Assembly: GCA_044355655.1 (NCBI GenBank)
Contig: JBIKXS010000023.1
Location: forward strand, 1-50,248
Origin: UBA3064 sp023258775
GTDB taxonomy: Bacteria > Pseudomonadota > Gammaproteobacteria > Burkholderiales > Burkholderiaceae_E
Direction: 5' to 3'
Length of the DNA: 50,248 nucleotides
The notes below the pieces were generated by a model. It was not told the DNA's origin, searched no databases, and saw only the letters and a list, made by a program, of their open reading frames with translations. Made by a program: the position numbers and the translations under genes. Shown here piece by piece: positions 1 through 8,359 of the stretch (position 1 is its first letter; each line of letters begins with the position of its first letter).

Positions 1-1414
1 AGTAAACATGCGAGCTCAAAGGATCAACGGCGATCCACTCTGGACGATCCATCTTGGTCGCACCCAGCAAATCGCTTGCCTGCCTTGAGCGAATTAAAAC
101 ATCGCCTTGATCCTTAAAGCCTCTTGCTGCATCAAGCCCACGCTCACCGTGCTTTAGTGCGATCCACTCGCCCCGCCCATTTGTATCAAATTTTGCAACA
201 AACAGGGTGCCGCGATCCAACAAGTCCTTGTTTGCTCGATACCCTCCTGGTCTCACCCGTTCAGCGCTGACAAATTTATAGATGTACTCGAAGGCTGCAT
301 CCTCACCCATGTAAACAACAATCTTTTTATCTTTGGTAACACTAACCCAAGCTCCCTCGTGAGCAGCTCGCCCCAGGGCCGTGCGCTTGACAGGCTCACT
401 CGCTGGGTCAAATGGATCAATCTCAACCACCCAGCCAAAGCGATGAGCCTCATTAGGGTGTTTCTCAACCATAAAGCGCTCTTCGTGCTCATACCAACGA
501 AATCCGCGATCGCGTTGACGAATACCCCAGCGTGCTTCGTCCTCATTGGGTTTTTCGCGACCTTGGAAGTAATTTGCAAAATTCTCCTCACAAGTCAGAT
601 ACGTACCCCAGGGCGTAAATCCATTCGCACAATTATTGAACGTTCCTAATACTGTATGGCCTTGAGGATCAGCGCTTGTCTGCATCAATGGATGGCCGCG
701 AGCAGGCCCACTGATGCGCATTGCAGTCGAGGCAGTGATTCGCCTTGCAAACTTGGAGGGGTTCACGATCTGCCATTGATTGCTAACTTTGGCGATTTCG
801 ATCACGCTCACGCCATGTGAGGCCATGGACTTAGCAACCTTTTGAGCCGTCAAACTTGACTGACCATCCGTGTGGAGCAAGCCTTCATCAGTGTATTCAT
901 GATTGATGGCAAGCAGGCCCCTACGACTGCCATCAATGGGGAAGTAATGCATACCATCGTGATGCATGCCAAGTTGTAAGGCTTGTTCTTCGGCTGTGTT
1001 GCTCGCATCTGATCGCCATGCAGGCGAACCTGCCCTTGCACCAATAGGCTCCCCCCAAAGAAAAGCGATCTGCGCTTCATAACCTTCAGGCACCCAAAGA
1101 CCATCACGATCTTGCGCTTCAACGGCCTTGAAGCCCAATCGCGAGGCTGATGACTTAGTCGCTTGTGCTGCGCTTGAGTCGACCTGAGCGATACTAGGTT
1201 TTGTTGCACTTGCATGGGTGTTTGCCGAAGCTGCGCGAGCGAGTGGCGCGAGCAGCGATGCACTTGCGGCCGCCATGCCACCATAAAGCAATTTACGCTT
1301 GCTCGGGTCAGAAATCTCATGAATCGACAAGTTGGCACTTGAATTGCTGTCTTCCAAAGCGTCCTCAACATCTTGGCTGCTTGACATCGGACGCTGATCA
1401 TCAGCACGCTTCAT
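1..1414 (-). CDS. phoX: PhoX-family phosphatase (DUF839), 3' end cut by window edge
   Basis: PhoX enzymes are periplasmic calcium/iron-dependent alkaline phosphatases that release phosphate from organic phosphoesters. The frame is open from ATG 1414 to the left edge (471 codons). It reads closely parallel to the complete PhoX at 12987-15017, sharing GMHHDG, NHEYTD, NNCANGFTPWGTYLTCEENF (iron-ligand Cys region), VVEIDPF, KRTALGR, EYIYKFVSA and KMDRPEW. The N-terminus has a KRK motif at residues 39-41 followed by a hydrophobic stretch ending APLARAA. This would be a Tat-type signal with a lysine in place of the first arginine, whereas the paralogue has a normal RR. A ribosome binding site (TAGGAG) lies just before the ATG. 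Transcribed divergently from the SDR gene at 1562. No convincing Pho box was found in the 147-bp gap, so its control is unclear. The family call is firm; the exact substrate is not. Confidence 0.9.
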   Translation of the reverse strand, partial: MKRADDQRPMSSSQDVEDALEDSNSSANLSIHEISDPSKRKLLYGGMAAASASLLAPLARAASANTHASATKPSIAQVDSSAAQATKSSASRLGFKAVEAQDRDGLWVPEGYEAQIAFLWGEPIGARAGSPAWRSDASNTAEEQALQLGMHHDGMHYFPIDGSRRGLLAINHEYTDEGLLHTDGQSSLTAQKVAKSMASHGVSVIEIAKVSNQWQIVNPSKFARRITASTAMRISGPARGHPLMQTSADPQGHTVLGTFNNCANGFTPWGTYLTCEENFANYFQGREKPNEDEARWGIRQRDRGFRWYEHEERFMVEKHPNEAHRFGWVVEIDPFDPASEPVKRTALGRAAHEGAWVSVTKDKKIVVYMGEDAAFEYIYKFVSAERVRPGGYRANKDLLDRGTLFVAKFDTNGRGEWIALKHGERGLDAARGFKDQGDVLIRSRQASDLLGATKMDRPEWIAVDPLSSHVY

Positions 1415-1561
1415 CACGGAACTCCTATTGTCATGTATCAGACTTTGTTAGAACACTATGATGTACAAACAAGATTTCGGCTCGATGAAACATTTAACGG
1501 GTCAACGCCTGAACACCATTTGAATGAATCAAGCGCCTTACTTCATGTCGAACCTTAAGCC

Positions 1562-2392
1562 ATGAGCAACGATACAGCCCTAATCACCGGCGCCAACACG
1601 GGTATTGGCCGGATCACTGCCCTGACACTTGCAAGACGGGGCTATCAGTTGATTCTGGCTGGACGCTCTGAACAAAGAACCCAAGCAGTGATCGACGAGA
1701 TCCTTCAACTCGGGGTGGGTAAGCGTCCCCACTATGTGCCGCTCGCCCTTGATGACCTTGATTCGGTTCGGGCTTGCGTGAAGCAAGTGATCGCCCTTGA
1801 TCTTCCCATTCGTTTACTCATTAACAATGCCGGTGTGGCTGGGCTCAAGGGGCAAACGAAGCAGTCTTACGAGATGGCCTTTGGCGTGAATCATCTTGGG
1901 CACTTTCTGCTCACCCAGGGTCTCTTAAACCGGCTACAAAGCAACTCACCTTCTCGCATCATTAATGTAGCAAGCCGTGCTCATTGGATGGCACGCTCGA
2001 TTCCCTGGGAAAACCTGCAAAGTCCGACAAGATCGCTGACGGGCGTTTCGGAATACGCGGTCTCCAAGCTTTGTAATATTCTTTATACCAAATCGCTTGC
2101 ACAGCGCTTAAAGCACACGGGGATCAGTTGCTATGCCCTTCACCCTGGGGTTGTCGCAACCGAGATCTGGCGAAGCGTGCCCGGCCTGCTAAGACCTTTG
2201 CTGCGATTGCGGCCGATGCTAAGCCCCGAAGAAGGTGCGGCAACAACGCTTCATTGCATTGACCATGCAAGCACCGAGCAAAGCGGTATGTATTTCGCTG
2301 ATTGTCGTCTTGCTGCGGTGAGCCCACTTGCGGCACAGTCGGGTCTCGCCGACCGACTATGGCACTTTAGTGAGCAAGCCTGCTCGCACTAA
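1562..2392 (+). CDS. Short-chain dehydrogenase/reductase, retinol-dehydrogenase-like
   Basis: Predicted cytoplasmic NAD(P)-dependent oxidoreductase of the SDR superfamily, 276 residues, a usual length for the family. The cofactor motif TGANTGIG is at the N-terminus, LINNAG follows near residue 90, and the catalytic YAVSK lies near residue 176. The overall sequence (ASRAHWMA, LHPGVVATEIWR, EEGAATTLHCI) resembles the RDH/WW-oxidoreductase-like branch, whose bacterial members have no fixed substrate. It is divergent from phoX and its 3' end overlaps the 3' end of the phosphodiesterase gene on the other strand by 36 bp. The ribosome binding site is weak. A role in phosphorus metabolism is not indicated by its sequence. 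Confidence 0.85.
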   Translation: MSNDTALITGANTGIGRITALTLARRGYQLILAGRSEQRTQAVIDEILQLGVGKRPHYVPLALDDLDSVRACVKQVIALDLPIRLLINNAGVAGLKGQTKQSYEMAFGVNHLGHFLLTQGLLNRLQSNSPSRIINVASRAHWMARSIPWENLQSPTRSLTGVSEYAVSKLCNILYTKSLAQRLKHTGISCYALHPGVVATEIWRSVPGLLRPLLRLRPMLSPEEGAATTLHCIDHASTEQSGMYFADCRLAAVSPLAAQSGLADRLWHFSEQACSH

Positions 2393-3679
2393 GGCATCGG
2401 TGCCTTGATGCGGTTCAGCGCTAATACCGAGCAGTGCACAAAGAAGCGGATAAACATCAAGCACATTCACCAACCCGAGGCTAGCCTGTGAAATGCGATA
2501 GCCCGAAACGATAAGCAGGCCATGCATTTGCTCGTCATCGGGGTCAAAACCGTGCTGTCCGAGAGGACCAGGCTTAAATCGGTTTGGGGCAACCGAATAG
2601 CCTGGTGCTGCCAGACAAACAATATCTGGCACGCGTCGATGCGCGCCTAATCCAAAGCGACTGGGCAGCATGGTTTTGGGCCAACATTGAAGATTAGCAA
2701 CAGCTTTGAGTTCGGCAAGCAGGCTGCCTTCGTCTGCGCCATTTAAATCCAATCCCGAAGTCGCTCCAAACCACTGCCACTGAGCCTGCGGAAACTTTGC
2801 TGTAATTACTTCTGCCTCAATCGTATTCACGATCGGTACAAAACGCATACCGTGATCGGCAGCAATCACAAAGCTTGTTCGCGCCAATAATCCAAGCCTT
2901 TGCAAACCTGACATGAGCAAGGCAATAGAGGCATCAACCTTAGCAATAGCCCGATTGACCTCATCACTATCTGGACCTTTTGCGTGCCCCATTGAATCAA
3001 CATCGGAAAAATAAATCGTAGCGAAATCTGCACGTTCATCATCAGGTCGATCTAACCATTGCAGCAATTGTTCAATTCGGGTTTCGTGTGGCATCCCATG
3101 TTGGTAGGGTAGCCAGTGATCTGGTTGTTCGCCCTGGATCCGAACATCGGAGCCAGGCCAAAACAAGGTGGCAGAACGCTTGCCCTGGCGCTTGAGGCTC
3201 AGCCAAATCGGTGTTGTCTCGCTCCACCAGAATGGATCCCGAATCACCTCGCTAGCACCAAGCCTGAAGCGTTGCGGATTCAAAGGGTCGCGCATGGTGT
3301 TGTTAACAATCCCGTGCTGACCAGGATGAACCCCGGTGACAAGACTTAAATGATTTGGAAAGGTAAGGCTTGGAAAGACTGGGACCATGCCTTTAACCTG
3401 TACGCCGCCTTGAGCGAGCGCTTGCAGTGTTGGCGCGTTTGAACGTGCAAGATAATCGGCTCTGAAGCCATCGATGCCAATTAAGATGACCAGCGGTTTG
3501 GAAAGTCCCGAGGATTTCGCCTGGTGTGGGGCTTGTGCAAGCCTTTGCAGGGAAAGTTCTGATCCCTGCGCAGATTTTCTCGAAAGGGCCTCCTGCGACG
3601 CTGTGACTGCTGGCAGGCTAGTGCCTACCAGCAAACAAAGTAAGGTGATAAACCACGTTGAAGCCGCGTCCCGCTTCAT
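2357..3679 (-). CDS. Secreted type I phosphodiesterase / nucleotide pyrophosphatase (NPP-like)
   Basis: Member of the alkaline-phosphatase superfamily NPP branch (PF01663), which hydrolyses nucleotide or other phosphodiesters outside the cytoplasm. Start taken at ATG 3679, giving 440 residues, because it opens a signal peptide (MKRDAAS, then a hydrophobic core to about residue 27); an upstream TTG at 3739 would bury this and overlap the preceding gene. Metal and catalytic residues are visible: GIDGF with Asp70, nucleophile Thr106 in FPSLTFPNH, DVDSMGH, AADHGM and the distal His in LGQHGF. It lies 28 bp after the PhoD remnant on the same strand, so both probably share the Pho-box promoter near 4239. 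It would scavenge phosphate from nucleotides or diesters in the periplasm. Confidence 0.88.
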   Translation of the reverse strand: MKRDAASTWFITLLCLLVGTSLPAVTASQEALSRKSAQGSELSLQRLAQAPHQAKSSGLSKPLVILIGIDGFRADYLARSNAPTLQALAQGGVQVKGMVPVFPSLTFPNHLSLVTGVHPGQHGIVNNTMRDPLNPQRFRLGASEVIRDPFWWSETTPIWLSLKRQGKRSATLFWPGSDVRIQGEQPDHWLPYQHGMPHETRIEQLLQWLDRPDDERADFATIYFSDVDSMGHAKGPDSDEVNRAIAKVDASIALLMSGLQRLGLLARTSFVIAADHGMRFVPIVNTIEAEVITAKFPQAQWQWFGATSGLDLNGADEGSLLAELKAVANLQCWPKTMLPSRFGLGAHRRVPDIVCLAAPGYSVAPNRFKPGPLGQHGFDPDDEQMHGLLIVSGYRISQASLGLVNVLDVYPLLCALLGISAEPHQGTDALVRAGLLTKVP

Positions 3680-3707
3680 GAAGATCGCCCTATCAAGCCT
3701 TTGAAAC

Positions 3708-4198
3708 TTAAGCAGACCCGAAACTTGCCGTCTTTCCAAGACTCACACTGTAATTCTTTTCACTAACCGTGCTCACAAAATACCATTCGCCGCGAGCTTC
3801 ATTCGCGGTAAAGATCATTTTTAAATAACCTCGGCGCGAGGGGTCCATCCAACGCAGATCATCAACAACGCCCTCAAAAATCCCTTTAATCTGCGCTGGG
3901 GGCAAGCTCAGATAAGCTTCGATGCCAGGTGAGTTGACACTTGATGTTGCAAATTCCTCACCAACCTTCATGCCTGCCATCGCTGGATTGCCTAAACCCA
4001 TAAGGCTCAACCTGCTGTGCCAGGCATTGTGGGTGTCACCAGCCAGTGAGATAAGCTTTTTACCCAACTGAGCAGCCGCCCCGAGCAGACTCTCGCGAGC
4101 AACAATATAGCCATCCCAGGCGTCGAGGTTATAGCCTAGCTTTGGATTCGTTTTTGTATCCATGACCGGCCCAATTCATCGATCATCGTCTTCTTCAT
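3708..4198 (-). pseudogene. phoD: PhoD-like alkaline phosphatase, C-terminal remnant
   Basis: The frame 4163-3708 encodes only the last ~150 residues of a PhoD-type phosphatase: NLDAWDGY, the metal-site motif LAGDTHNAW, EFATSSVNSPG and a C-terminus ending in a WYFVSTV block. Intact PhoD proteins are usually several hundred residues and begin with a Tat signal; that part is absent. The best ribosome binding site (AAGGAG) precedes a different ATG at 4198, which opens a 20-codon frame (MKKTMIDELGRSW...) that stops at 4136 in another frame. The simplest reading is an internal deletion of the 5' coding region with loss of frame, leaving promoter, leader and start attached to the 3' end. The fragment lacks the N-terminal ligands needed for catalysis. 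It precedes the phosphodiesterase gene and may now act mainly as its leader. Confidence 0.75.
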
Positions 4199-4238
4199 TG
4201 CGTTCTCCTTAAAATTTCCGGAAGTGTCGCTTTCCCTA

Positions 4239-4256
4239 ATGACTGATTAATGACAA
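4239..4256 (-). promoter_or_regulatory. Pho box before the phoD remnant / phosphodiesterase operon
   Basis: Read on the minus strand this is TTGTCAT-TAAT-CAGTCAT: two 7-mers each matching the PhoB half-site CTGTCAT at 6 of 7 positions with the canonical 4-bp spacer. It lies about 40 bp upstream of the ATG at 4198 that carries AAGGAG. No good -10 hexamer is seen 10-13 bp downstream (ACACTT is the nearest). Binding is inferred from the match alone. Confidence 0.65.
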
Positions 4257-4303
4257 TCTTAAGCACGGTCATCAAGACGAAATCTGCACAGGCTACATTC
4301 CAT

Positions 4304-4381
4304 CAACCGCATTGCATCGCGGTTGTCTCCTCCTCACGAACATGGTGAGGATTTTTGCCCGGCAATGTTCGGGCTTTTTTT
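4304..4381 (+). ncRNA. Candidate small RNA A, three stem-loops with intrinsic terminator
   Basis: Three successive hairpins are visible: CAACCGC/GCGGTTG (7 bp, 4304-4325), TCCTCAC/GTGAGGA (7 bp, 4331-4351) and GCCCG/CGGGC (4357-4374) followed by seven T. The first and second are joined by TCTCC, a sequence complementary to Shine-Dalgarno GGAGA. The layout, the length (78 nt) and the 10-nt core GGTTGTCTCC are shared with candidate RNA B at 17371-17446. No plus-strand gene precedes it, so the terminator has no other obvious client. A weak -10 (TACATT, 4294-4299) and a single Pho-like 7-mer CGGTCAT (4266-4272) lie upstream; the promoter is otherwise not recognisable. Its T-run overlaps the stop codon of dctQM on the other strand. 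Alternatively it is just a strong terminator. Confidence 0.5.
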
Positions 4382-6305
4382 ATAATTTATTGAATACTTT
4401 GGGCAAACTGAGCGACAACGCTGGCATAAGTGCAATAAGCGCACTCCCCACAAAAATCGCAAGTAGTGCAGGCAGAATTGAGGTCATAACAACCCGCAGT
4501 GGTTTTCTAAAAACCGCACTTGCAAAGTAAAGATTCATCCCTGCAGGTGGGCACAAGAAACCCATCTCTAAGGTGGCAAGAAAAACAATGCCGAAGTGGA
4601 CGGGGTTAATGCCATAGCTCGTTGCCAGGGGAAGCATCAAAGGCACAAGCACCACGAGCGCAGCGTAAATTTCCATAAGTGCGCCCGCTAATGCGATAAA
4701 ACAAACTGCGGCCAGCAAAAAAGCCTGCGGACTTTGGATATAAGACTGTACCCAGTCAATCGCCTGATCAGGAATGCCCGCATCGACAAGAAAATTGGTA
4801 AGTCCCAGTGCCATGCCTAGGATCAGCATCACCCCACCGATCAACTGCGCGGTTAGCAAAAAGCACGACCACAAGGCAGTCCAGCTGAGTTCTCGACGAA
4901 TCACGCTGACGACGATAAGCGCATAAAACGCAGTAAGCGCTGCTGATTCTGTTGGCGTTGCCCACCCACTGATTAAGGGCACCAAAGCAACAGGTGCTGC
5001 CATCAACTCCCATGATGCCTGCCGCCAGACTGAGACAGATTGGCTTCGCGGCAAGAAAGCAACATTTTTTTCATCTGCGCAAGCCCCTATGATTTCCGGC
5101 GAAGAGGGAGCTGTGTTCAGCGAAAGAGAATCTGCTTTATCTACTCCAACGGCTGAGCGCCGCATGAATCCACCAATCCCCAGCAGACAAAGAACCATCA
5201 ACAAAGCGGGCAGCAAACCGGCAAGCAGCATGGTTTGAATCGGCACGCGGGCAAGAATGGCATACATGATCAATGGCACTGAGGGCGCAAGCAAGACCCC
5301 AAGTGCACTAGCACTGGTAATCAGTCCAATCCCTTGCTGTTCGGGGTATCCGCGCGATCGCAGCATCGGAAGCAAAATGCCACCGAGGGCAAGAAGGGTC
5401 ACGCCACTGCCGCCTGTCAGCGCCGTAAAGGCCGAGCAAAGCACAGCTAAAGCCGCAACACTGGCTCGCCAACCGCCACCAAACATATAACTTATCAAAT
5501 CGCTTAAGCGCCTTGCGGCCGAACTTTTTGCAAAAAGCAGCCCAGCAAGCGTATAAAGCGGCAAGGCGGGTAGAGAAGGATTCACCGTCATCGCGTACTG
5601 CGATAACGGGATTGATGCAAGCGGTTGACTTACCGATATAAATAAGCCAATTGTTATGAGTCCAATGACTGCAAATATGGGTGCACCCCCTATAGCTATA
5701 AATATTGCAGCTATCAGAAAGATGCTTATGTCAACGCTTTCAAGCCTCCCAAGAAGACCGCCTGCCGCTGCAATCACGATAAAACCGACTAAGACCAATA
5801 AGCTGAGCCTTAAGAAAGCCCCATCGACTGCGCCAATTGCAGCCTTGAAAAGCGCAAGTGCGATCAATACATAGCCAAGTGGCATGACGACTTGAACCAT
5901 CCACACCTCAATACCGTAAGCAAGCGCCTGACTTGCCTCCCGCTCGCTCAACACAAGATCAAAGGAGGCGACACACAGCACTGAAGCGCAAAACCCTGCA
6001 AGCAATAAAGCCAGAACATGGTGGCTATTGGCAAGCCTTGGTGCGAATGTTCCAGCAAACATCGACCTTGAACCCGTGAGCGTTGACAGATGACCTGCGG
6101 GAAAGGCGGCAATAGCGCCCATGAGGCTGAGCACCAGTCCAAGATGCTGCGTTAACAGTGCAGCGTTATTGATTAACCCACCACGAAATGGCCTTGCCAT
6201 GAGTTCGATGGCAGGTATCAAAAGCATGAAACATAGCGCCACGACCGCAATAGTCGCCGCAAATTTCTCTATAAGCCCCAGAGCCCTTGAACTATCAAGA
6301 TCCAC
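4380..6305 (-). CDS. dctQM: TRAP transporter fused permease DctQM
   Basis: Inner-membrane part of a tripartite ATP-independent periplasmic transporter, which imports organic anions using an ion gradient and a periplasmic binding protein. At 641 residues it joins the small membrane subunit (DctQ, roughly residues 1-190, about four to five hydrophobic segments) to the large subunit (DctM, roughly 200-641). DctM signatures visible include the run around LYTLAGLLFAKS, SAFTALTGGSGVTLLALGG, LLAPSVPLIMYAIL and, near the C-terminus, GFLCPPAGMNLYFAS. Preceded by dctP with a 36-bp gap and by tatT, so the order is tatT-dctP-dctQM. Substrate cannot be told from sequence. Its placement between phosphorus genes and a Pho-like site before tatT make an organophosphorus or phosphate-stress-related substrate conceivable, but that is inference. 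Confidence 0.9.
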   Translation of the reverse strand: MDLDSSRALGLIEKFAATIAVVALCFMLLIPAIELMARPFRGGLINNAALLTQHLGLVLSLMGAIAAFPAGHLSTLTGSRSMFAGTFAPRLANSHHVLALLLAGFCASVLCVASFDLVLSEREASQALAYGIEVWMVQVVMPLGYVLIALALFKAAIGAVDGAFLRLSLLVLVGFIVIAAAGGLLGRLESVDISIFLIAAIFIAIGGAPIFAVIGLITIGLFISVSQPLASIPLSQYAMTVNPSLPALPLYTLAGLLFAKSSAARRLSDLISYMFGGGWRASVAALAVLCSAFTALTGGSGVTLLALGGILLPMLRSRGYPEQQGIGLITSASALGVLLAPSVPLIMYAILARVPIQTMLLAGLLPALLMVLCLLGIGGFMRRSAVGVDKADSLSLNTAPSSPEIIGACADEKNVAFLPRSQSVSVWRQASWELMAAPVALVPLISGWATPTESAALTAFYALIVVSVIRRELSWTALWSCFLLTAQLIGGVMLILGMALGLTNFLVDAGIPDQAIDWVQSYIQSPQAFLLAAVCFIALAGALMEIYAALVVLVPLMLPLATSYGINPVHFGIVFLATLEMGFLCPPAGMNLYFASAVFRKPLRVVMTSILPALLAIFVGSALIALMPALSLSLPKVFNKL

Positions 6306-6341
6306 AATTTGCCTTGCTAAAAGCTTGAACGTCTCTTGGAA

Positions 6342-7364
6342 TCAGCGCCGCTGGCTTCTAAAGGTTTTAACGTGGGCTAATACTTCATCGAAAAGCTCGC
6401 TAGGCACTAATTTGCCACGGATTCGGGGATAAAGTTGCTCAGCCAGAGTCTCCCATTGTTTAAGATCTTGACTGCTTGGTTTTGTAACGATCAATCCACG
6501 CTTGACCATCGCAGCAACTGCCTCGTCAACCTCAGCGCGAGCGCGAGCACGTACGATCGGTCCGATCTGTTCGCCCGATTGCTTTAAAGCAAGCTGAACC
6601 TCAGGGGACATGGCTTCAAATGCCTTTCGGCTCAACACAATAGCACCAACGATCGGCGCCCAATTCAACTCCAACATATACGGTGCGCTTGAAAAAACCT
6701 GCGTAGCCATTGCAAAGTAAGGCGTTGAAGGTACCACGCTCACCATGCCAGTCTGGATCGCAGGCAGGATATCGGCTGTTTCCAAGGGCACTGGGAAATA
6801 ACCCAAATCCTTCATGATGGTCTGTTGCTCGGGTTCATTGCCCCAAGTGAAAAATTTGAGGCCGCGAAAGTCTTCAGGCTTACTTGCCACTGACTTTGAA
6901 AAGAAGCGCACCCAACCAGCATCGCCCCAGGCAAGCACCACAAAGCCTTTTGCAAGAAAACGTCGCTCCATGGAATCGCGCAACTTATCACGGACAAAAT
7001 CGACTTCGGCCCAGTCTCTGAATAAGAGTGGTATCGACTGCATGGCTGTGACGGATTCATCAATCTCGCGCAGACCAACCACTGACAGTAAGCCGCCTTG
7101 CAACTGCCCGATTCGAATGCGCTTGACCATCTCGGCTTCACCACCCTGACTGCCATCGGTAAAGACATTAAATCGACCCTTACCATCGAGTGCCTTGCGC
7201 CAGGCCTGACCAAGTTGCAAGAGTTGTTGGTGGTAGACCGAATTTCTTGGCACAAGACTGGCAACGCGCAAGACAGGCTCGCGGGCACTTTCACTAGCAA
7301 AAGCGTGCGAAGTGCAGATGCTGCTTAGCGCTGCGATGCTGATCTTACGTCTTATTAATTTCAT
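6342..7364 (-). CDS. dctP: TRAP transporter periplasmic substrate-binding protein
   Basis: Binding component (DctP/TatP type, PF03480) of the TRAP transporter encoded with dctQM, 340 residues, the usual family length. An N-terminal signal peptide (MKLIRRK followed by a short hydrophobic stretch to AFA) would export it. Family features include the GG-E motif in GSQGGEAEMVKRIRIGQLQG, the segment DFRGLKFFTWGN around the ligand-binding arginine region, and ETADILPAIQTGMVSVV. It begins 12 bp after the tatT stop, indicating cotranscription. The divergence from classical C4-dicarboxylate DctP and the presence of tatT place it in the TatP group described in Treponema (Tp0957), whose natural ligands appear hydrophobic or are unknown. 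Confidence 0.88.
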   Translation of the reverse strand: MKLIRRKISIAALSSICTSHAFASESAREPVLRVASLVPRNSVYHQQLLQLGQAWRKALDGKGRFNVFTDGSQGGEAEMVKRIRIGQLQGGLLSVVGLREIDESVTAMQSIPLLFRDWAEVDFVRDKLRDSMERRFLAKGFVVLAWGDAGWVRFFSKSVASKPEDFRGLKFFTWGNEPEQQTIMKDLGYFPVPLETADILPAIQTGMVSVVPSTPYFAMATQVFSSAPYMLELNWAPIVGAIVLSRKAFEAMSPEVQLALKQSGEQIGPIVRARARAEVDEAVAAMVKRGLIVTKPSSQDLKQWETLAEQLYPRIRGKLVPSELFDEVLAHVKTFRSQRR

Positions 7365-7376
7365 CGTGCATACCGC

Positions 7377-8198
7377 TCAAAATAATTCATCGATGCGACT
7401 TAACAACCATTGCGCCTTGCTCGCCGCCACACGATTCTCAAAGCTCGGATCAGCATGTGCAACGCTCAGTGCAAGGCGCAAACGGGCTTCAAACGCCTGA
7501 CGATCTCCAGCATCCAAATCAAGTTGTTCAGCGAGTAAAACATGAAGCATGGCCTGCCTGGCACCATAGCGATGAAGTACATCGGCAAACCAACGCTTTG
7601 CTTGCGCTTTATCGCCTCCTGGGCTTGAAAACTCGAAGCTTGCCGCAAGCATCAAGGCAGCGCCCTCCCCGAAATCGGCTTGCTGTCGTCTCACCCAGTC
7701 GGCAAGCGCTTTGGCCTTGGGCCAATCGGCAAGTGCATCAAAGTCATCGCGATCAAGCGCAATCAAAGCACCCCAGGCCGCCGCTGTCCAGTAAGCCAAA
7801 GCAAGCTCGCCGCTTGCACTCGCCGTTGTATCCAGGGCGATGCCTTTCAGGTGAGCCCAACCAGCTTCTTTGGCAAGTCTAAGCGATCGAATCGCCTCGG
7901 CACGTTTGCTTTTCGCGGCCTCTGGATCGAGAAGTTCAAGCTGCTCGGCCTCAAAAGCGCGAACACCATAAGCATCTTTGACAAGACTTGCGACAGCCCA
8001 GGCGCGCAAACCCGGATGGGGATCGGTCCGAAGAATCACCTCACCAAGCTTAGCTGCAATACAACTAAGCGCCCGAATATCAGCCGCTATGCCTTGCTCA
8101 CTTTTCGCCAGACTCTCTGCTCGGGCATAGCCCATGGCAATGAACGATATGAGACTCCAAAGCCAACAAAGCCATGCCATTCGAATAAAGGGATTCAT
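7377..8198 (-). CDS. TatT-like TRAP transporter T-component
   Basis: Predicted periplasmic helical-repeat protein of the TatT family (PF16811; Treponema Tp0956), which assembles with the TatP binding protein of certain TRAP transporters. It has an N-terminal signal-like segment (to about YARAES, residue 28), then an almost entirely alpha-helical, alanine-rich sequence of 273 residues in total. The family-like segment ALAYWTAAAWGALIAL lies near the middle and a TPR-like tail follows (RLALSVAHADPSFENRVAA). The assignment rests on this pattern plus position immediately before dctP (12 bp). No lipobox is evident, unlike the Treponema lipoprotein. First gene of the operon; divergent from phnC with a 161-bp gap that contains Pho-box-like sequences for both directions. 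Confidence 0.7.
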   Translation of the reverse strand: MNPFIRMAWLCWLWSLISFIAMGYARAESLAKSEQGIAADIRALSCIAAKLGEVILRTDPHPGLRAWAVASLVKDAYGVRAFEAEQLELLDPEAAKSKRAEAIRSLRLAKEAGWAHLKGIALDTTASASGELALAYWTAAAWGALIALDRDDFDALADWPKAKALADWVRRQQADFGEGAALMLAASFEFSSPGGDKAQAKRWFADVLHRYGARQAMLHVLLAEQLDLDAGDRQAFEARLRLALSVAHADPSFENRVAASKAQWLLSRIDELF

Positions 8199-8256
8199 AG
8201 ATCGCTTGCTGAGTAATTTTTCTGCTTTGCAAGGCTTTGAAGACTCACAGAGCTAA

Positions 8257-8274
8257 ATGACAAAATGATGTCAC
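8257..8274 (-). promoter_or_regulatory. Weak Pho-box-like site facing tatT
   Basis: On the minus strand GTGACAT-CATT-TTGTCAT: half-sites match CTGTCAT at 5 and 6 of 7 positions with a 4-bp spacer. The same bases form an inverted repeat TGACA-N6-TGTCA. No clear -10 follows at 11 bp. It lies 59 bp before the tatT start. It could serve PhoB or another regulator. Confidence 0.4.
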
Positions 8275-8315
8275 AAGCTTCAGTGATGCGCCGGGCGCAA
8301 CGATCAATATGCTTT

Positions 8316-8350
8316 CTGTCACGACATTGTCATGATGAAGCTTCTATGAT
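8316..8350 (+). promoter_or_regulatory. Pho-box promoter of phnCDE
   Basis: CTGTCAC-GACA-TTGTCAT at 8316-8333 matches the PhoB box (6 of 7 in each half-site, 4-bp spacer). Exactly 11 bp downstream lies TATGAT (8345-8350), a 5-of-6 match to the sigma-70 -10. This is the spacing of characterised PhoB-activated promoters. Transcription would begin near 8357-8360, at or a few bases before the phnC ATG (8360), implying a leaderless or almost leaderless mRNA. No Shine-Dalgarno sequence is present before that ATG. Confidence 0.8.
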
Positions 8351-8359
8351 TCGTCCGCT

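Noticed and set aside
1428..1445. Pho-box-like TTGTCAT at 1428-1434
   Set aside because: The second half-site matches at only 4 of 7, it overlaps the phoX ribosome binding site, and it faces away from phoX; not adequate as a Pho box for either gene.
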